Origin: Golubevia sp. BC0850
Lineage: Eukaryota; Basidiomycota; Exobasidiomycetes; Golubeviales; Golubeviaceae
Length of the DNA: 64,000 nt
Direction: 5' to 3'
NCBI GenBank assembly: GCA_012976225.1
Contig: JAAVVG010000014.1
Coordinates: 124,001-188,000, forward strand
Part shown: one piece after another, positions 45,632-56,983 of the stretch
How the letters are laid out: each line of letters begins with the position of its first letter
Numbering within the stretch: the first letter of the stretch is position 1
Notes under the pieces: model-generated
Seen by the model: only the letters and a program-made list of their open reading frames with translations
What the model was told of the DNA's origin: nothing
Databases searched by the model: none
Program-made: the position numbers and the translations under genes

Positions 45632-47602
45632 ATGGAGAACTTGGCAACACCGTCTTCTCATGCGAACGGCACATGTTCAACCTCAAAAGGTCTCCTCGAT
45701 TCCAAACCTTTTCTGTCCTTCTTCTTCTCCCATATCATCAGCAAATCATCAGCCGAAATGGATCCACTCCAAGTGCTACCCTCAGAAACAGTGTCCAATC
45801 TCCTCTCTTTGTTACCTGCATCCTCTCGGACAAGATGCGAGTCCCTTTCTTCTGCCTGGAACAAGGCCATCATTTCAGATCCATCTCTTCACCGAACTAT
45901 TGATCTAACAGGAAAAACGATTCTATATCCAAAGGATGACTCAGAAGAAGCTCAAGTCGAAGAAATGATGATGCTTCTCGTGCTCTACTCAAAGCGCTCA
46001 AATCAAACGTTGGAAGACGTTTCTTTGGATCTAAGTCATTTCTGGGATAGTTTCGATTCATGGCGTTGGCAGATGGAAAACATCGAACGGGCAAGGCCAG
46101 GGTGGGAAGAAGAGAGTAGATTCGCGAAACTCCTCAGATTGCTGAAGGAATCTGAAGGAAGTATGAAGAGGATCAAGATCATAGTTCAAGAGCATCCCAT
46201 CGATACTCCAGAAGGTCAAAGTACAGATTTAGTTTTAGCTCACTCCATCGTCAAAATCCTCAAAGCGAACTTCTCAAATTTAAGGGATATCCAGCTGTTC
46301 ATCCCATCTAAAGTAGAAATCAAATCAGGTTCTACAGGAAAAACGATGTGTTTGATGAATTCTGATAAGTCATTGGAGTTTCAAGAGGACGAGGAGCCTT
46401 TCGATGAAGAAGGTTATTCCATAGTTGAGAAAGAAGTCATGCCTTTAATCGATGAAATCTTGGAGTTTACTGATGGAGATGTATTGCACTTCAAATACAG
46501 CGGTGATACTTGGGATGCTACTTTGGGAAAAGAGAATGTAGAGATTATCCTTAGGGCTGAAACATTCAAGACGAATCTTCAATCTTTGGACTTGGGTCCA
46601 CGAGTCTGGAATAGCTCGGCTTCGACTAGGGTTATAGATCTGTTCATGGCCTGCCAAAGTTTATCGACTTTCAGAGCTAAAGTGTCATCGGAGAAGATTA
46701 TAGCTGGCGAATACGAGGATGGAAACGAGGAGGAAGAGGAAGAAAACGATGAAGTTTTACAGTTCAAGGTTCCAATCGAAGCCATCTCTTCTACACCTAT
46801 GAAAGAGCTCGACTTGACTCTCATAAGAGTCGACCTCAAGTGGGATGAAGGGTTTACTCGAAAATTGGGAACTCAACTTACAGAATTCAGTTTGAGCTAC
46901 TTTACCGACCAAACCGATGATAAGCTCTCGCCTTTAAGACCAAGTGATTTATCTACTCTTTTCAGCCTCAACTCTAACAGTTTAACCACCATAAGACTAG
47001 GAACAGCGATTTGGGAAGATCAAACAGTTTTACAACTCAACTCATTGCCTCAAGTCGATCTTCCAAACTTACGTTTGCTTTCACTTGCATGCCCATCAAT
47101 TGTTACGGTTTGCTTGCTAACCAAGTTGAAGATTTCTCCGGAATTGATTTGCTTAGAAATACTGGTACCCAGAGCTGAAGGAAGTTACAGACTAGAGAAG
47201 AAAAGGAATTATTTCTCTTTTTCAGAGGTCCTCTGGCCAATTATTCGAGCCTCCAGCTCCTCCCTTTCGGAGCTAGCCGTGGAAGGAGTCAAGTTCGAAG
47301 AAGGAGAGATTCCAAATTCAAATTTCCATTTCCCAAATCTAAAGAAGTTGCATCTTAAAGGCTCAGCTGGTTTCATTGAGCTTTTCTCGAACTTCACCTA
47401 CCCAAAAGTTGAAGACGTTAAAGTTGATGGTTGGGGCGATAGGGAGGACAGAGGATTTTTGGAAGATCATCCTCAAACTATCTGGAGACAATTCACAATA
47501 CCCGACTCTGACAGCTCGGATCTGGACTCAGAGGATGATGAGCAAGAGGGAGATTTAGAGGAGTCCGAATTGGAAGGGGGAGTGCTGGAAGAGGACGATT
47601 GA
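45632..47602 (+). CDS. F-box/leucine-rich repeat protein
   Basis: A single-exon gene of 656 residues from the first ATG. Residues about 43-95 form an F-box-like motif (PLQVLPSETVSNLLSLLP then ESLSSAWNKAI), suggesting an SCF substrate adaptor. Leu-rich segments recur through the rest (e.g. LQSLDLGPRVWN, LPNLRLLSLACP, FPNLKKLHLKGS). The C-terminus is strongly acidic (DSSDLDSEDDEQEGD). The substrate is unknown. It follows MetAP2 by 154 bases on the same strand and converges on the GH85 gene with only 67 bases between stops. Confidence 0.78.
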   Translation: MENLATPSSHANGTCSTSKGLLDSKPFLSFFFSHIISKSSAEMDPLQVLPSETVSNLLSLLPASSRTRCESLSSAWNKAIISDPSLHRTIDLTGKTILYPKDDSEEAQVEEMMMLLVLYSKRSNQTLEDVSLDLSHFWDSFDSWRWQMENIERARPGWEEESRFAKLLRLLKESEGSMKRIKIIVQEHPIDTPEGQSTDLVLAHSIVKILKANFSNLRDIQLFIPSKVEIKSGSTGKTMCLMNSDKSLEFQEDEEPFDEEGYSIVEKEVMPLIDEILEFTDGDVLHFKYSGDTWDATLGKENVEIILRAETFKTNLQSLDLGPRVWNSSASTRVIDLFMACQSLSTFRAKVSSEKIIAGEYEDGNEEEEEENDEVLQFKVPIEAISSTPMKELDLTLIRVDLKWDEGFTRKLGTQLTEFSLSYFTDQTDDKLSPLRPSDLSTLFSLNSNSLTTIRLGTAIWEDQTVLQLNSLPQVDLPNLRLLSLACPSIVTVCLLTKLKISPELICLEILVPRAEGSYRLEKKRNYFSFSEVLWPIIRASSSSLSELAVEGVKFEEGEIPNSNFHFPNLKKLHLKGSAGFIELFSNFTYPKVEDVKVDGWGDREDRGFLEDHPQTIWRQFTIPDSDSSDLDSEDDEQEGDLEESELEGGVLEEDD

Positions 47603-47669
47603 TTCATTCTACAAAGATGTGACTTATTTGACATGCAGTAACTTTTGGTTTTCATTTTATTTCTTTCCA

Positions 47670-49772
47670 TCAATCTTCCAAGCCTTCAATCTCCAATCTC
47701 AATTCTCCAATCAGAAACTTCATCTCTTTGCCTTTGTCGACCCTGATTCCAAATTCTCCCACGTCATTCTCACTTTTCCTCTTCAAGGCTTTTGTTCCCA
47801 CTTTGTATTCCACGCGAATTTTGGTCTTCAATTCAATCCAGCCGTTTTTGAGGGTTCGAACTTCGGTTTTTTCAGAATTGAGCTTGATCGTCGATGCTGA
47901 AATGATAGGATGAATTGAAGTTGGTTCGAAAGCGTCACTTCCTTTGATAATGATGGTAGCAACTAGCTTGAATCTGTCTGATACTTCAGGAATACGAATT
48001 GTCGACAAAGATAAGGAGGGAGACGAAGAGGCATTAACTTCAACCTCTAGCGCTCGTCCTCCATACCAAGCATCATCTTCGACTGACTTGATCCTAAACG
48101 CAGTATGATCATCTCTGTGAAGGAGATCTGTCTTTGGCGAAGAGACTGAAACATCGGTCCAGCCAATCAATTTCTTTCCACTTTTCTTCATGTCCACCTC
48201 TTTCGTCCAATCCTTAATGCATTCGCCCTCCACGAACCATCTCGTCCCCGAGCCCACCGTGAAGTTGGTCATGAACAGAAATGCGAGGCTTGAATTCGAA
48301 GTAGCAGAGCTTGAGGTGGAAGATAGAAGAGGGGGAGGACGGGCTTGAAAGTATTTTGAAAGGGGTCGACAAAGATTTGATCCCGAAGAGGTGAGTCCGC
48401 TCTGCCAAAATTCCAGGTCTTCTTGATACCAAGAGGTCCAGCTTCTACCAGTATCACTTGGTTCTTCGTGTTCCCAAGTCCAGCCTTGAGCGAAAAGAGC
48501 TACACTGAGGCCCAGAGATTGAGACTCGGGATCACCTGCTGATTCATCTTCCCGTGGTCTGCCTCTCTTGTGAGGTCCAATCATCTCTAAGCTCTTCCAA
48601 CTTTCCATACCACCATAACAGTTCCTTCCAAATACGTCGATACCGACGAAGACATCTTCTCTAGGCCTTTGCATCTCATCTACAACCTTACTACTTAACC
48701 TTAAAGCTGGATGGAATCCACCGTCTTGAGGTCCAGTGAAACCATGATTCATTACTGGAAAAGCTCCAGGTGGTAAAGTTTCAGGTGTTCTAGCCCAAGT
48801 GTAGTTGGTGAATATTCCATCGGTAACCTCTAACCAAGCTTGATTTCCCTTCGTCAAAGCGTCTTGCCATTGGAGTTCCCCGCTATCAAAGACAACAGAA
48901 TCATACCAAATAATCTCCCATTCATTCTCGTCTTTCCCTAATTCTTTAAACCTCTCTCTTCCACACTCTCTAAGGACCTTTAACCATTCTTTCAACCTTC
49001 GACAATTCCTCTTCATTTCTTGCCTTCGAGGGCCTTCTCCCACCCATCTCGGCCATGGTTCAGCTGAAGAAGAGAAACCCAAGGATAGAGCTACTTCGAT
49101 GTTGATTAGATAGCCTGAAAAGCCTCTGTTTATCGCCAGATCGATGAGGGCGTGAGCGAAGTAAGGAGAGAAGTCCAGTTGATCCTTCTTGTAAGGTAAA
49201 GATGAAGTAGAAGGACCTCTTAATAGAAAAGCTAGATCTTCGATGCTTTCTTTCCATTCGAAAATGACAGTCCCTAATATCTTGGTCCCGTGTCGATGAG
49301 CAGCTGTGATCCATTCTGGAGGGGGAGGTGAGATCCTCTTGTGGGAGAAGTAGACGAAGGTGTCCACGAGATGCCAATGTTCGAACGTGTATCTGTTCAT
49401 AAGTGAAAATTGAAAAGAAGATCAGAACTTCCAGTCTGTGGCTGCAGGTGTCGAAGTTAATACTTACGATCGTTCGTCATCCTTCTCATTGTATCCGCCT
49501 TGGAAATCGTGACAGACTAGTAACTCTGGCCTGTCTCTCTTTCGGTTAAATATGCTCTTCTTGTTCTCAGTTTCTATCACTGAGATTAGCTTGGCCCTAT
49601 CTGGATCAGAGTTGCGACAGTCAGCATAGCTGAAGAACTCGTCGAGGGATTCGAAGAAGGCAGGTTCAGGAAGAGAATCTTGAACCTCTGCTTGTGGTTC
49701 TCTGAGCACTTTTGGGAGTTGAGCTCTGTACTCAGAGAATGGAAACGATTTGATTGGAGGTAAAGGAACCAT
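47670..49772 (-). CDS. Endo-beta-N-acetylglucosaminidase, GH85 (cytosolic ENGase)
   Basis: ENGases cleave the chitobiose core of N-glycans; cytosolic forms process free oligosaccharides from misfolded glycoproteins. Predicted exons 49772-49468 and 49392-47670 give 675 residues. The family is recognised by HDFQGGYNE and FEHWHLVDTFVYFSH spanning the intron, ILGTVIFEW, and the catalytic segment GYLINIE near residue 196 (Asn and Glu of the NIE triad). IIWYDSVV and FVGIDVFGRNCYGG follow. There is no signal peptide, consistent with a cytosolic enzyme. The C-terminal ~200 residues are beta-rich, as in other GH85 proteins. The start at 49772 leaves 127 bases to the divergent phosphatase gene. Confidence 0.93.
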
Positions 49773-49899
49773 TCTTTCTTAGGGTGAAGTGGACGAGAAC
49801 AACAGTGGGCTGCGATCGATGAAGAAATCGTCTTGATAGCTTGCTTGATAGGGGCAAACGGAGTCTATTAACTCCTTCTATTCTCATCCAACCTTCAAA

Positions 49900-52800
49900 A
49901 TGAAGGCCTTCTTTTCGCGGTCTACTAGAAACTCATCTTCTGATTCAGGTCTATCCAAGTATTCTTTACCCCCATTCCCTCATCCTCTCCCAGAGAGGAG
50001 GTTAACTTTACACCTCACCAACGATGGTTTGACCATTCTACCATCCTCAACTCATTCATCCCATCACTCTTCAACTCATTCTCAAGACCTCAAGGATAAC
50101 AGATTAGCTTCTGCTACTATCAACGGAGCTAACAAGAAGCCCGCTGTCTCTGGAAATGGTCCCAGCACTGCTGCCAGAGTCAAATGGGGCAGAGAGACCT
50201 CCGTTCAACCAATCTCCAAGCAAGAGCTCAATCAAGCCATGGAGGCTCAGGAGGCGGATTGTGAGCTGGTGTGTTATGGTGTAGTGGGAATCGTTACCTT
50301 GTTCAAGTGTGAGTCTACTTAGGGTTTAAGGGAGGAGAGACGCTGTCGAGGGATGCAGCATGCCAAAGTGGAGTCTCGATACCCCTCTGGAGAGAAGGTG
50401 GCAGCAGTACCAGTTCAGACTCTCTAAGCACACTCCAACTTCGTATCATCCCACTCTTCAGACTCCTACCTTCTGGTGATCACGTCCAGAGACCACGTCG
50501 GAGACTTCCTTCATCAATCTCAGCCAATCTATCGCTGCACTGGTGTCCTAATCATCCCTCTCGATCTCGAGCAGGCCAGGACGTCGATCAAGGCGGAATT
50601 GAATAGACAGAGATCAGTCTCGACCGCAAAGGACTCTAGCTCAGATGAATCCTCGTCAGAAGAGGACGACGATGTGGTCACTCCCTCCATCATCTCCAGA
50701 AACTCTTTCCTCGGATCCGACGCTGCCTCTTCGAGGAACTTCTCAACTCCAAATCCAAGCACTTTCGGAAGCGCAACGCTCAAACCCAGCAAGAATGGTC
50801 CTTGGCTTGCATCCAAGAAACGAGCTGTCAGATCCACTTCGGAGGGCGGCGATGGTTCTTCTTTGGATGAAGAGGAGCTAGCAGCAGAAGACGCTTCCAA
50901 TCCAGCCACCCAAGACGTAGACCTTCCTTCAGCAGCAGGAGCCGCTGCAGGGCTCAAAGAGACGGAGAAGGTCGAGGAGCAATCAAAAGTGCCAGATCAA
51001 GAAGCTGAAACGATGACCGCCGAGCAGCGTTGGCACGACGCCACTAGAGATGAACTGGAGGACAAGGTGGTCAAAGAGACTGCAAGACAGTACTCTAGAG
51101 GAGAGATGTGGTTCTCCTACGACTACGACATCACTACCCCTCTCCAGAGGAAGCAGGAATCCTTCGACGCCAACGCCAGACGAGGATCTTCAGCAAGTAC
51201 CGCTACCACTTCCTCCGTCTCATCTGCGACATCCACTACCAGCAATGAATCTAGCAAACAAAAAAAGAACAGACTCCCTTTCGACGAACCTTGGAAGACG
51301 CTACCTCTCTGGAGAAGAGCCGACCGTCGATTCTGGCACAATGAACATCTCTCCAAACCTTTCGTCGACGCTGGTCTTCACGCTTTCGTCCTGCCGATGA
51401 TGCAAGGATACTTCCAAATTACCACTCTGCCGATAGAGCAGCCGAAGCTCGCCTCTGGTCTCTTGGACACGCCAGGTGAAGCCATGAGCGAGGTCAGTTC
51501 AGCAGCCAATGGAACGGAATCGGATTCGGAAGAGGAGGATAGAATCGAGGCTCAACTTCTGATAGTCTCGAGAAGGTCCAAGGAGAGGGCAGGTCTCAGA
51601 TATCAGAGAAGAGGGATCAACGAGCAAGGTCAAGTCGCCAACTTCGTCGAAACCGAGCAGATCCTAATGGTCAAAAGGTTAGGTCAGACCAATCTTTTGA
51701 GCTTTATCCAATTCAGAGGAAGCATTCCAATGTATTGGGGACAATCACCTTTTAGTCTCAAGCCTCCGCCGGTGTTGGAAAGGAACGACAATGAGAACAG
51801 AAAGGCTTGTCAGAAACACTTTGAGAAGCAAACTGAAGTCTACGGGAAAGTGATTTGCATCAACTTAGCTGAACAACATGGAAAGGAAGGTCAAATCACT
51901 CAAGCATACAAACAGAGAGTAGAAGACTTGAAGAATGACAAAGTTCAATACGTTGCTTTCGATTTCCACAAGGAATGTGCTGGAATGAAGTTTGAGAACG
52001 TTTCGAAGTTGTTGGAGAATGAAAAGGAAACTTTAAGTGAAATGAACTGCTTTTGGAGAAGCAACAATTCTTCGAAGGGAAGTGAGATTATGAGCAAACA
52101 GAACGGAGCTTTCAGAGTATCATGTTTAGACTGTCTGGATAGAACCAACGTAGTTCAATCCGCTTTCGCTAGACAAGTTCTCTTAACTCAACTCGAGAGA
52201 CTCGGAATCACTCCTCCAATTCTATCCACCTCTCCTGCCGCCATCAACGGGACTGGTCACAAAGACGAGAAATTCGAATTTGTGTTCAATGACTCTTGGG
52301 CCAACAACGGAGACATGGTTTCCCAAATCTACGCTGGAACCAGAGCTTTGAAAGGAGACTTCACTAGGACTGGAAAGAGAAACTTCATGGGAATGATGAG
52401 TGAGTATCCCAGCCATTCTCTGTGTTGACGTAACCGAAACCTTTGCCTGTCTTCTCATTCCTCTTTTCTCTTCTGGTCTTTCTCCCACAGACGACGCAAC
52501 CGCCAGTGTTCATCGAATGGTCCAAGGAGCCGTCACCGATTTCTTCCGTCAAACCACCATGGACTACCATTACGGGTTGACCTCTCTCGCAGCTCTGGAA
52601 CGTTACAATCACGATTTGAACATGAAAGATCCAACGGAGAGACACCGACTAGCAAGAGTTCGAGCTGAAGCCGTGGAGAGCTGTGCAGACATGGTCGTAA
52701 ACGAAGGAGAGGAGAAGTTGGCAGGTTGGACTCTGTTCTCTCCCATCGAAGCCAATCAGATCCAATCCTCCAAGCTAGAAGAGAAGGTAGTTCTCTTGAC

Positions 52801-53646
52801 CACCAAAGCTCTCTACGTCTGTGGATTCGACTTCACAGCTGAGAAGCTCAGCGAATTCTCAAGGATCCTTCTCGGAGACGTGGTTGGATTGAAGAAAGGA
52901 GTCTACATCATCAGTCCCAACGAAGGTTATGATCCCGAAGAACATTGGGGATTCGTTCTGAGTTACATCGAAGAGGAGCGTAGATTGAACACTGCTTCTC
53001 TAAGGAACATCCCGCCGCCTTCTGCGAATGGAGTTGGGGCTACCAATTTTATGGCTTTCAGAGCAGTCAGAGACGACTTCGCTGGAACTCTGAATCTACC
53101 TTCTTCTACGCCCTCTACGGAAAGCAAAGATGAGAGAGCAAGGAAAGGGATCTTGGGAGGAGCCAGACTTCCTTCTAGAAGTCCAAACGGCAGATCGCCG
53201 AAGGAAGTCGAAAGCAAGAAGAAAGGCGTCGGATTCTCTTCTTCCTCAACCGCAAGTTCGGCAGGACTATCTTCTCATGAAATCGTGGATCTCATCGTTG
53301 CCCAGGTCGCTCAGCAGTCGCTGAATGCCGGTGCCTGCGACGAGGAGGACTTCGAAACTTTTGTGAAGGACGAAACGATTCAGAGGTGAGTTTTGAATTA
53401 GAATTTCTTACTGGTGGGCTAGAACGGGAGAACAATATTTAAAAAACGAAAGGGGGGCGATGGAGGACGAGCTCCGCGAGGTAGGGGAGGACAGGGGTCA
53501 CAAAAGACTCGCGCTGATTCTCGTTTAAATACTCTCTCCTTCTCCCTCTCTCCCTCTCTTTCTTCAACAGTCTCGCCCAAGCCAAATCAAACGCTCCTCT
53601 ATTCGCTCCTTTGATAGAAGGTCTCAAGCGTCGCTTGTGGCTCTGA
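49900..53646 (+). CDS. SAC-domain phosphoinositide phosphatase, Sac2/INPP5F type
   Basis: Lipid phosphatase, probably acting on PtdIns4P on Golgi or endosomal membranes. Predicted exons 49900-50308, 50462-52399, 52491-53385 and 53571-53646 give 1105 residues with matching phases. SAC landmarks are SYLLVITSRDHVGDF across the first intron, WGQSPFSLKP, and the catalytic CX5R(T) loop CLDCLDRTNVVQSAFARQVL near residue 690. Downstream, WTLFSPIEANQIQSSKLEEK to LKKGVYIISP matches the hSac2 homology domain, hence the Sac2/INPP5F name rather than Sac1; no C-terminal membrane anchor is seen. A ~130-residue Ser/Glu-rich insertion sits in the N-terminal half. The last exon is short. Confidence 0.9.
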
Positions 53647-54830
53647 GTAGATTCAGTCACCCGTTTTGCCCCTTCTCTCTTTCAATTCCCTTTTCTCCTC
53701 CTGCTTCCAAACTTTCTGTTTTCCTTCTTTCTATTCCAGCTCAAGTTTTAGCTCACCCTAGTCTTCTATATTATACCAGTTCTCAATACCATTCTCATTC
53801 TATTGATTTGTTTCCTTTTTTCCGCACACAGTCCTTGGCCCTTTGCTTCTGTTTCTTTCTTCTTTCGCAACTCTGCTACACCTTTCTTACTTCTTCTCTC
53901 TTTAATTCAATGCCTGATCATTTACGTATCTACGCACGATCTTCGATGCTTGCGTCATCTTTGCTCTCATTTGAAATGTCGCTCCGTTGATCAGCGGTTT
54001 GGAAGCTTTGTCTTGCCTTGCGTTTCGACCTCCAACCTCCAGCTCCCTTCTTCATCAAACCTTTCCACTCTATCCTTCTACTCGTTTGTAGTTGAGAGCC
54101 TTCATTCCTTCATCATCAGTCCCTCATTTTCCACCCCCTGGAGTTCAATTGACGATACCCAGACCAGCAGTAGAATCCTCCAAGCATCCTCAACCTCACA
54201 TCGCACGAACAACAACGACTCATATTCAAACTCAATTCCTTCAAACCCTGTTCAAGTCTCAAGCATTGATCATTCTACTGCTGCTTTCACCTCCTCAAGA
54301 AAGAAGGATCATTTCAACCGCCCTCTTTTCGTAGAGGACCAAAAGGAGAGATTGACACCAGAGGAGAACCAGGTGGAACAGCTTCTACAGAGAAAGAGAA
54401 AGTCTTACATTCAGAGAACTTGTGAGGAAGAGTTTGAAGGAAGAGATAGGAGTGAGCATTGCCCCATCATACAAGCAGAAGGAGAGGAGGAATGCGATTC
54501 AAGACTTCTGCTAAGTCATGAAGAGGAGGAGGAGGAGGAGGAGGAGGAGGAGCTCTCTGAGCTGTCTCGCGAACAAGGAGGGATAAGGATAGAGCGGGTG
54601 TAGCTTTAGCTATTTCATGATCTACAAGGCTTCTGGAGCCCAGCGGAGAGCTCTGATACAACTTTTTCGGTGGATCGAAGTTGCTCCTCCACCCAGCTGG
54701 CTCACCCCATCCTTCTCTCCCTCTTCTCCTGCATTCAGGCGATAGCCCTAGCTCTCTCAGTTCTTCGCAGGCCGGCAAAAAGGTCCAAAAGCAATCATCT
54801 GCAGCCTTTAAGAGCCGCAAGAAGGACGCC
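53647..54830. other. Long leader/intergenic region with a coding-like open frame
   Basis: 1.18 kb lies before the transporter ATG. A plus-strand frame is open from 53803 to 54603 but has no ATG; its last ~120 codons look coding-like (TPEENQVEQLLQRKRKSYIQ, then a Glu run). A strong acceptor-like TTCTTCGCAG ends at 54770, just before a basic in-frame stretch leading to the transporter ATG. This suggests a spliced 5' leader or an unrecognised upstream gene. I could not build a complete gene model. Confidence 0.4.
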
Positions 54831-56495
54831 ATGAGCGCAGACTACAAGGTTTGGGGGGTTCCTCTCAAGTACCTCTCTCTAGCAGCTTTGACGATCCAGA
54901 ACTCAGCAGTCACGATAGTCATGCATCAATCTAGAATCATCAATTCCCCCTCCAAATCCTACTTCGCTCCCTCTGCAGTCCTACTCTCCGAGCTGCTGAA
55001 AGGCTTCATCTCTCTCATCGTGGCTCTCAGGGGAATAGATCGGGATCTCACTGAAATGGAAGGAGGCGGTTACGCTGCTCTAGGATCCGAGGAAGGGAGA
55101 ATGGTCAACGGAGAGGTCAGCAGCGGATTCAACAGTAGCACGACAGGACCAGGAGCTGGCGAAGCAATGTCGAGGTCCTCATCTTCCACCTCTTCTTCTC
55201 AACCTCAAACCTCTACTTCGGTCAATCCTTCTTGGACGCAGCGGAACTGGAGAGTCAGACTCTCCAAACTCTACGCAGATGTCTTCTCCTCGGACTGTTG
55301 GAAGCTGTCCATCCCGGCAGTGCTATACGTCCTCCAAAACAACCTGCAATTCGTAGCTGCCTCGAATCTAGACCCGACGACCTTCCAAGTGGCCTATCAG
55401 TTGAAGATCCTCACCACCGCTCTCTTCAGCGTTCTGCTACTCCGGAGGAAGCTCGGAGCGGACAAGTGGGCAGCTCTGGTGGTTCTGGCTGTCGGAGTGG
55501 GGATAGTGCAGATTCAAGCCAGAGAAGCCCAAATCGTTGGAAGCTCAATGCAGGTCCAGTCCTACGCCGGTGGAGGAGTAGGATCTAATGGTCCCCCCTC
55601 AGTCGGTCCTCTATCTCCTCAACCGCCTCCGATGCCACCCAGCCCCTTCGACTCTCACCGATCTCCACCTCCAACGCCGGACGGACTAGACTCACAAGAG
55701 GAACACGTGATGGATCCTCTCAAAGGGTTCTTCGCTGTCATCACAGCGTGTGTCACATCAGGTCTAGCGGGAGTCTACTTCGAGAAGGTTTTGAAGGCTA
55801 GCTCTGCAGACTTGTGGATCAGGAACGTTCAACTCTCCACCTTCAGTCTAATTCCAGCCATCGCTCCAGTGTTTCTACACTGCTTTAGATCTGGGGTCGG
55901 ACACTTCGCGAACCCATTCCAGCATTTCGGTCTTTGGGCTTTCTCTACTGTTGGACTTCAAGTGGCCGGAGGTTTGGTGACAGCGATCGTTATCAAGTAC
56001 GCTGATAACATCCTCAAAGGGTTCGCTGTATCTTTCAGCATCGTTTTATCATTCATCGCCTCCATTGCATTCTTTGGTTATCGAGTTACTTTGCCATTCA
56101 TTCTAGGAGCAACATTAACGATTTCTAGCACTCTGATTTATAATCGGCCAAGCACAACCATATCTTTCAATCCCAATGCATTAACCGACAATTTGTCCAG
56201 GAAGGTTCACGACGACTCTTCAAGAATCCACTCCTCAAACAGCAACACGAAAGGACATCTTCACGAAGACAGCTCTTCTTCGATCTCCTCTCCCAGATTG
56301 GGCGAAAGAGTCTATGCAAGGAAACATGGTCACACCAACACTCTAGATACTTCTCCTCATGGAATAGTACAGATGGAAAGTTCTCGCAAATCTCCCGTAT
56401 CAGTCAACTACCCAAACAAGCAAGGGATCAACGTCAATTCAAGTTCTCAGGGTGGAGGTAGAAATAGCTGGGAGAATGCTGATCAGTGGGATTAA
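54831..56495 (+). CDS. Nucleotide-sugar transporter (SLC35A / UDP-galactose transporter-like)
   Basis: Golgi antiporter importing UDP-sugars for glycosylation. A single frame of 554 residues from the ATG at 54831 (MSADYKVWGVPLKYLSLAAL). Conserved family segments are VLYVLQNNLQFVAASNLDPT, TFQVAYQLKILTTALFSVLL, GLAGVYFEKVLK, WIRNVQLSTFSL and IVIKYADNILKGFA; about ten membrane helices are expected. It is longer than usual (about 320-400) because of a Gly/Ser-rich insertion after helix 2, a Pro-rich loop of ~60 residues in the middle (PPSVGPLSPQPPPMPP), and a ~110-residue polar tail. UDP-galactose or UDP-GlcNAc are likely substrates but not distinguishable. The frame stays open upstream to 54681. 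Confidence 0.9.
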   Translation: MSADYKVWGVPLKYLSLAALTIQNSAVTIVMHQSRIINSPSKSYFAPSAVLLSELLKGFISLIVALRGIDRDLTEMEGGGYAALGSEEGRMVNGEVSSGFNSSTTGPGAGEAMSRSSSSTSSSQPQTSTSVNPSWTQRNWRVRLSKLYADVFSSDCWKLSIPAVLYVLQNNLQFVAASNLDPTTFQVAYQLKILTTALFSVLLLRRKLGADKWAALVVLAVGVGIVQIQAREAQIVGSSMQVQSYAGGGVGSNGPPSVGPLSPQPPPMPPSPFDSHRSPPPTPDGLDSQEEHVMDPLKGFFAVITACVTSGLAGVYFEKVLKASSADLWIRNVQLSTFSLIPAIAPVFLHCFRSGVGHFANPFQHFGLWAFSTVGLQVAGGLVTAIVIKYADNILKGFAVSFSIVLSFIASIAFFGYRVTLPFILGATLTISSTLIYNRPSTTISFNPNALTDNLSRKVHDDSSRIHSSNSNTKGHLHEDSSSSISSPRLGERVYARKHGHTNTLDTSPHGIVQMESSRKSPVSVNYPNKQGINVNSSSQGGGRNSWENADQWD

Positions 56496-56983
56496 GGGAA
56501 AATACAGATTAAAGATGGAGGTCTCTAATAACACTATCGAGGTGGGAGGGAGAATATGTAGACGAGACGAGGCGAATTTACGAATCAATCAATAATTACT
56601 GAAAACGAGCAACATCTCCTTCAACTCCTTCACTATACCTTATGACACAATCTCTAGAATTCCGCTTACCTTATCTTTTATTCCCATAACAAAATGTACA
56701 GAACAAAGGCAATGTTACACCTTTTGAATTCACTCCTCTTCTTTGTCTCGTCTCTACGATTATATTTACACTTTGTCCATACCTTTTCCATTCTCTTCTC
56801 TCTTTCTTTTCTTTTTTTCTCTCTGTCGACTTATGTTCATTTTTAAATCAACAACAACAACTCTTATCTCCTCGTGTTTTTTGTGGGTGGCAATTGCTGG
56901 ACGCGTCTCAAAGAGCTTCGCGTGGCTCACTTTGAAAACCAACACTGAAACCTTTGACCTTACCTGAAGTAGGAAGCCATTCA
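56496..56983. other. Intergenic region between transporter and RecQ helicase
   Basis: A 488-base gap: 3' flank of the transporter, then a CT/T-rich tract (56740-56830) that probably belongs to the helicase promoter. No gene was seen. Confidence 0.5.

Noticed and set aside
53637-53990. Plus-strand frame overlapping the end of the Sac2-type gene
   Set aside because: Hydrophobic, pyrimidine-driven sequence, and it begins inside the final exon of the phosphatase in another frame.
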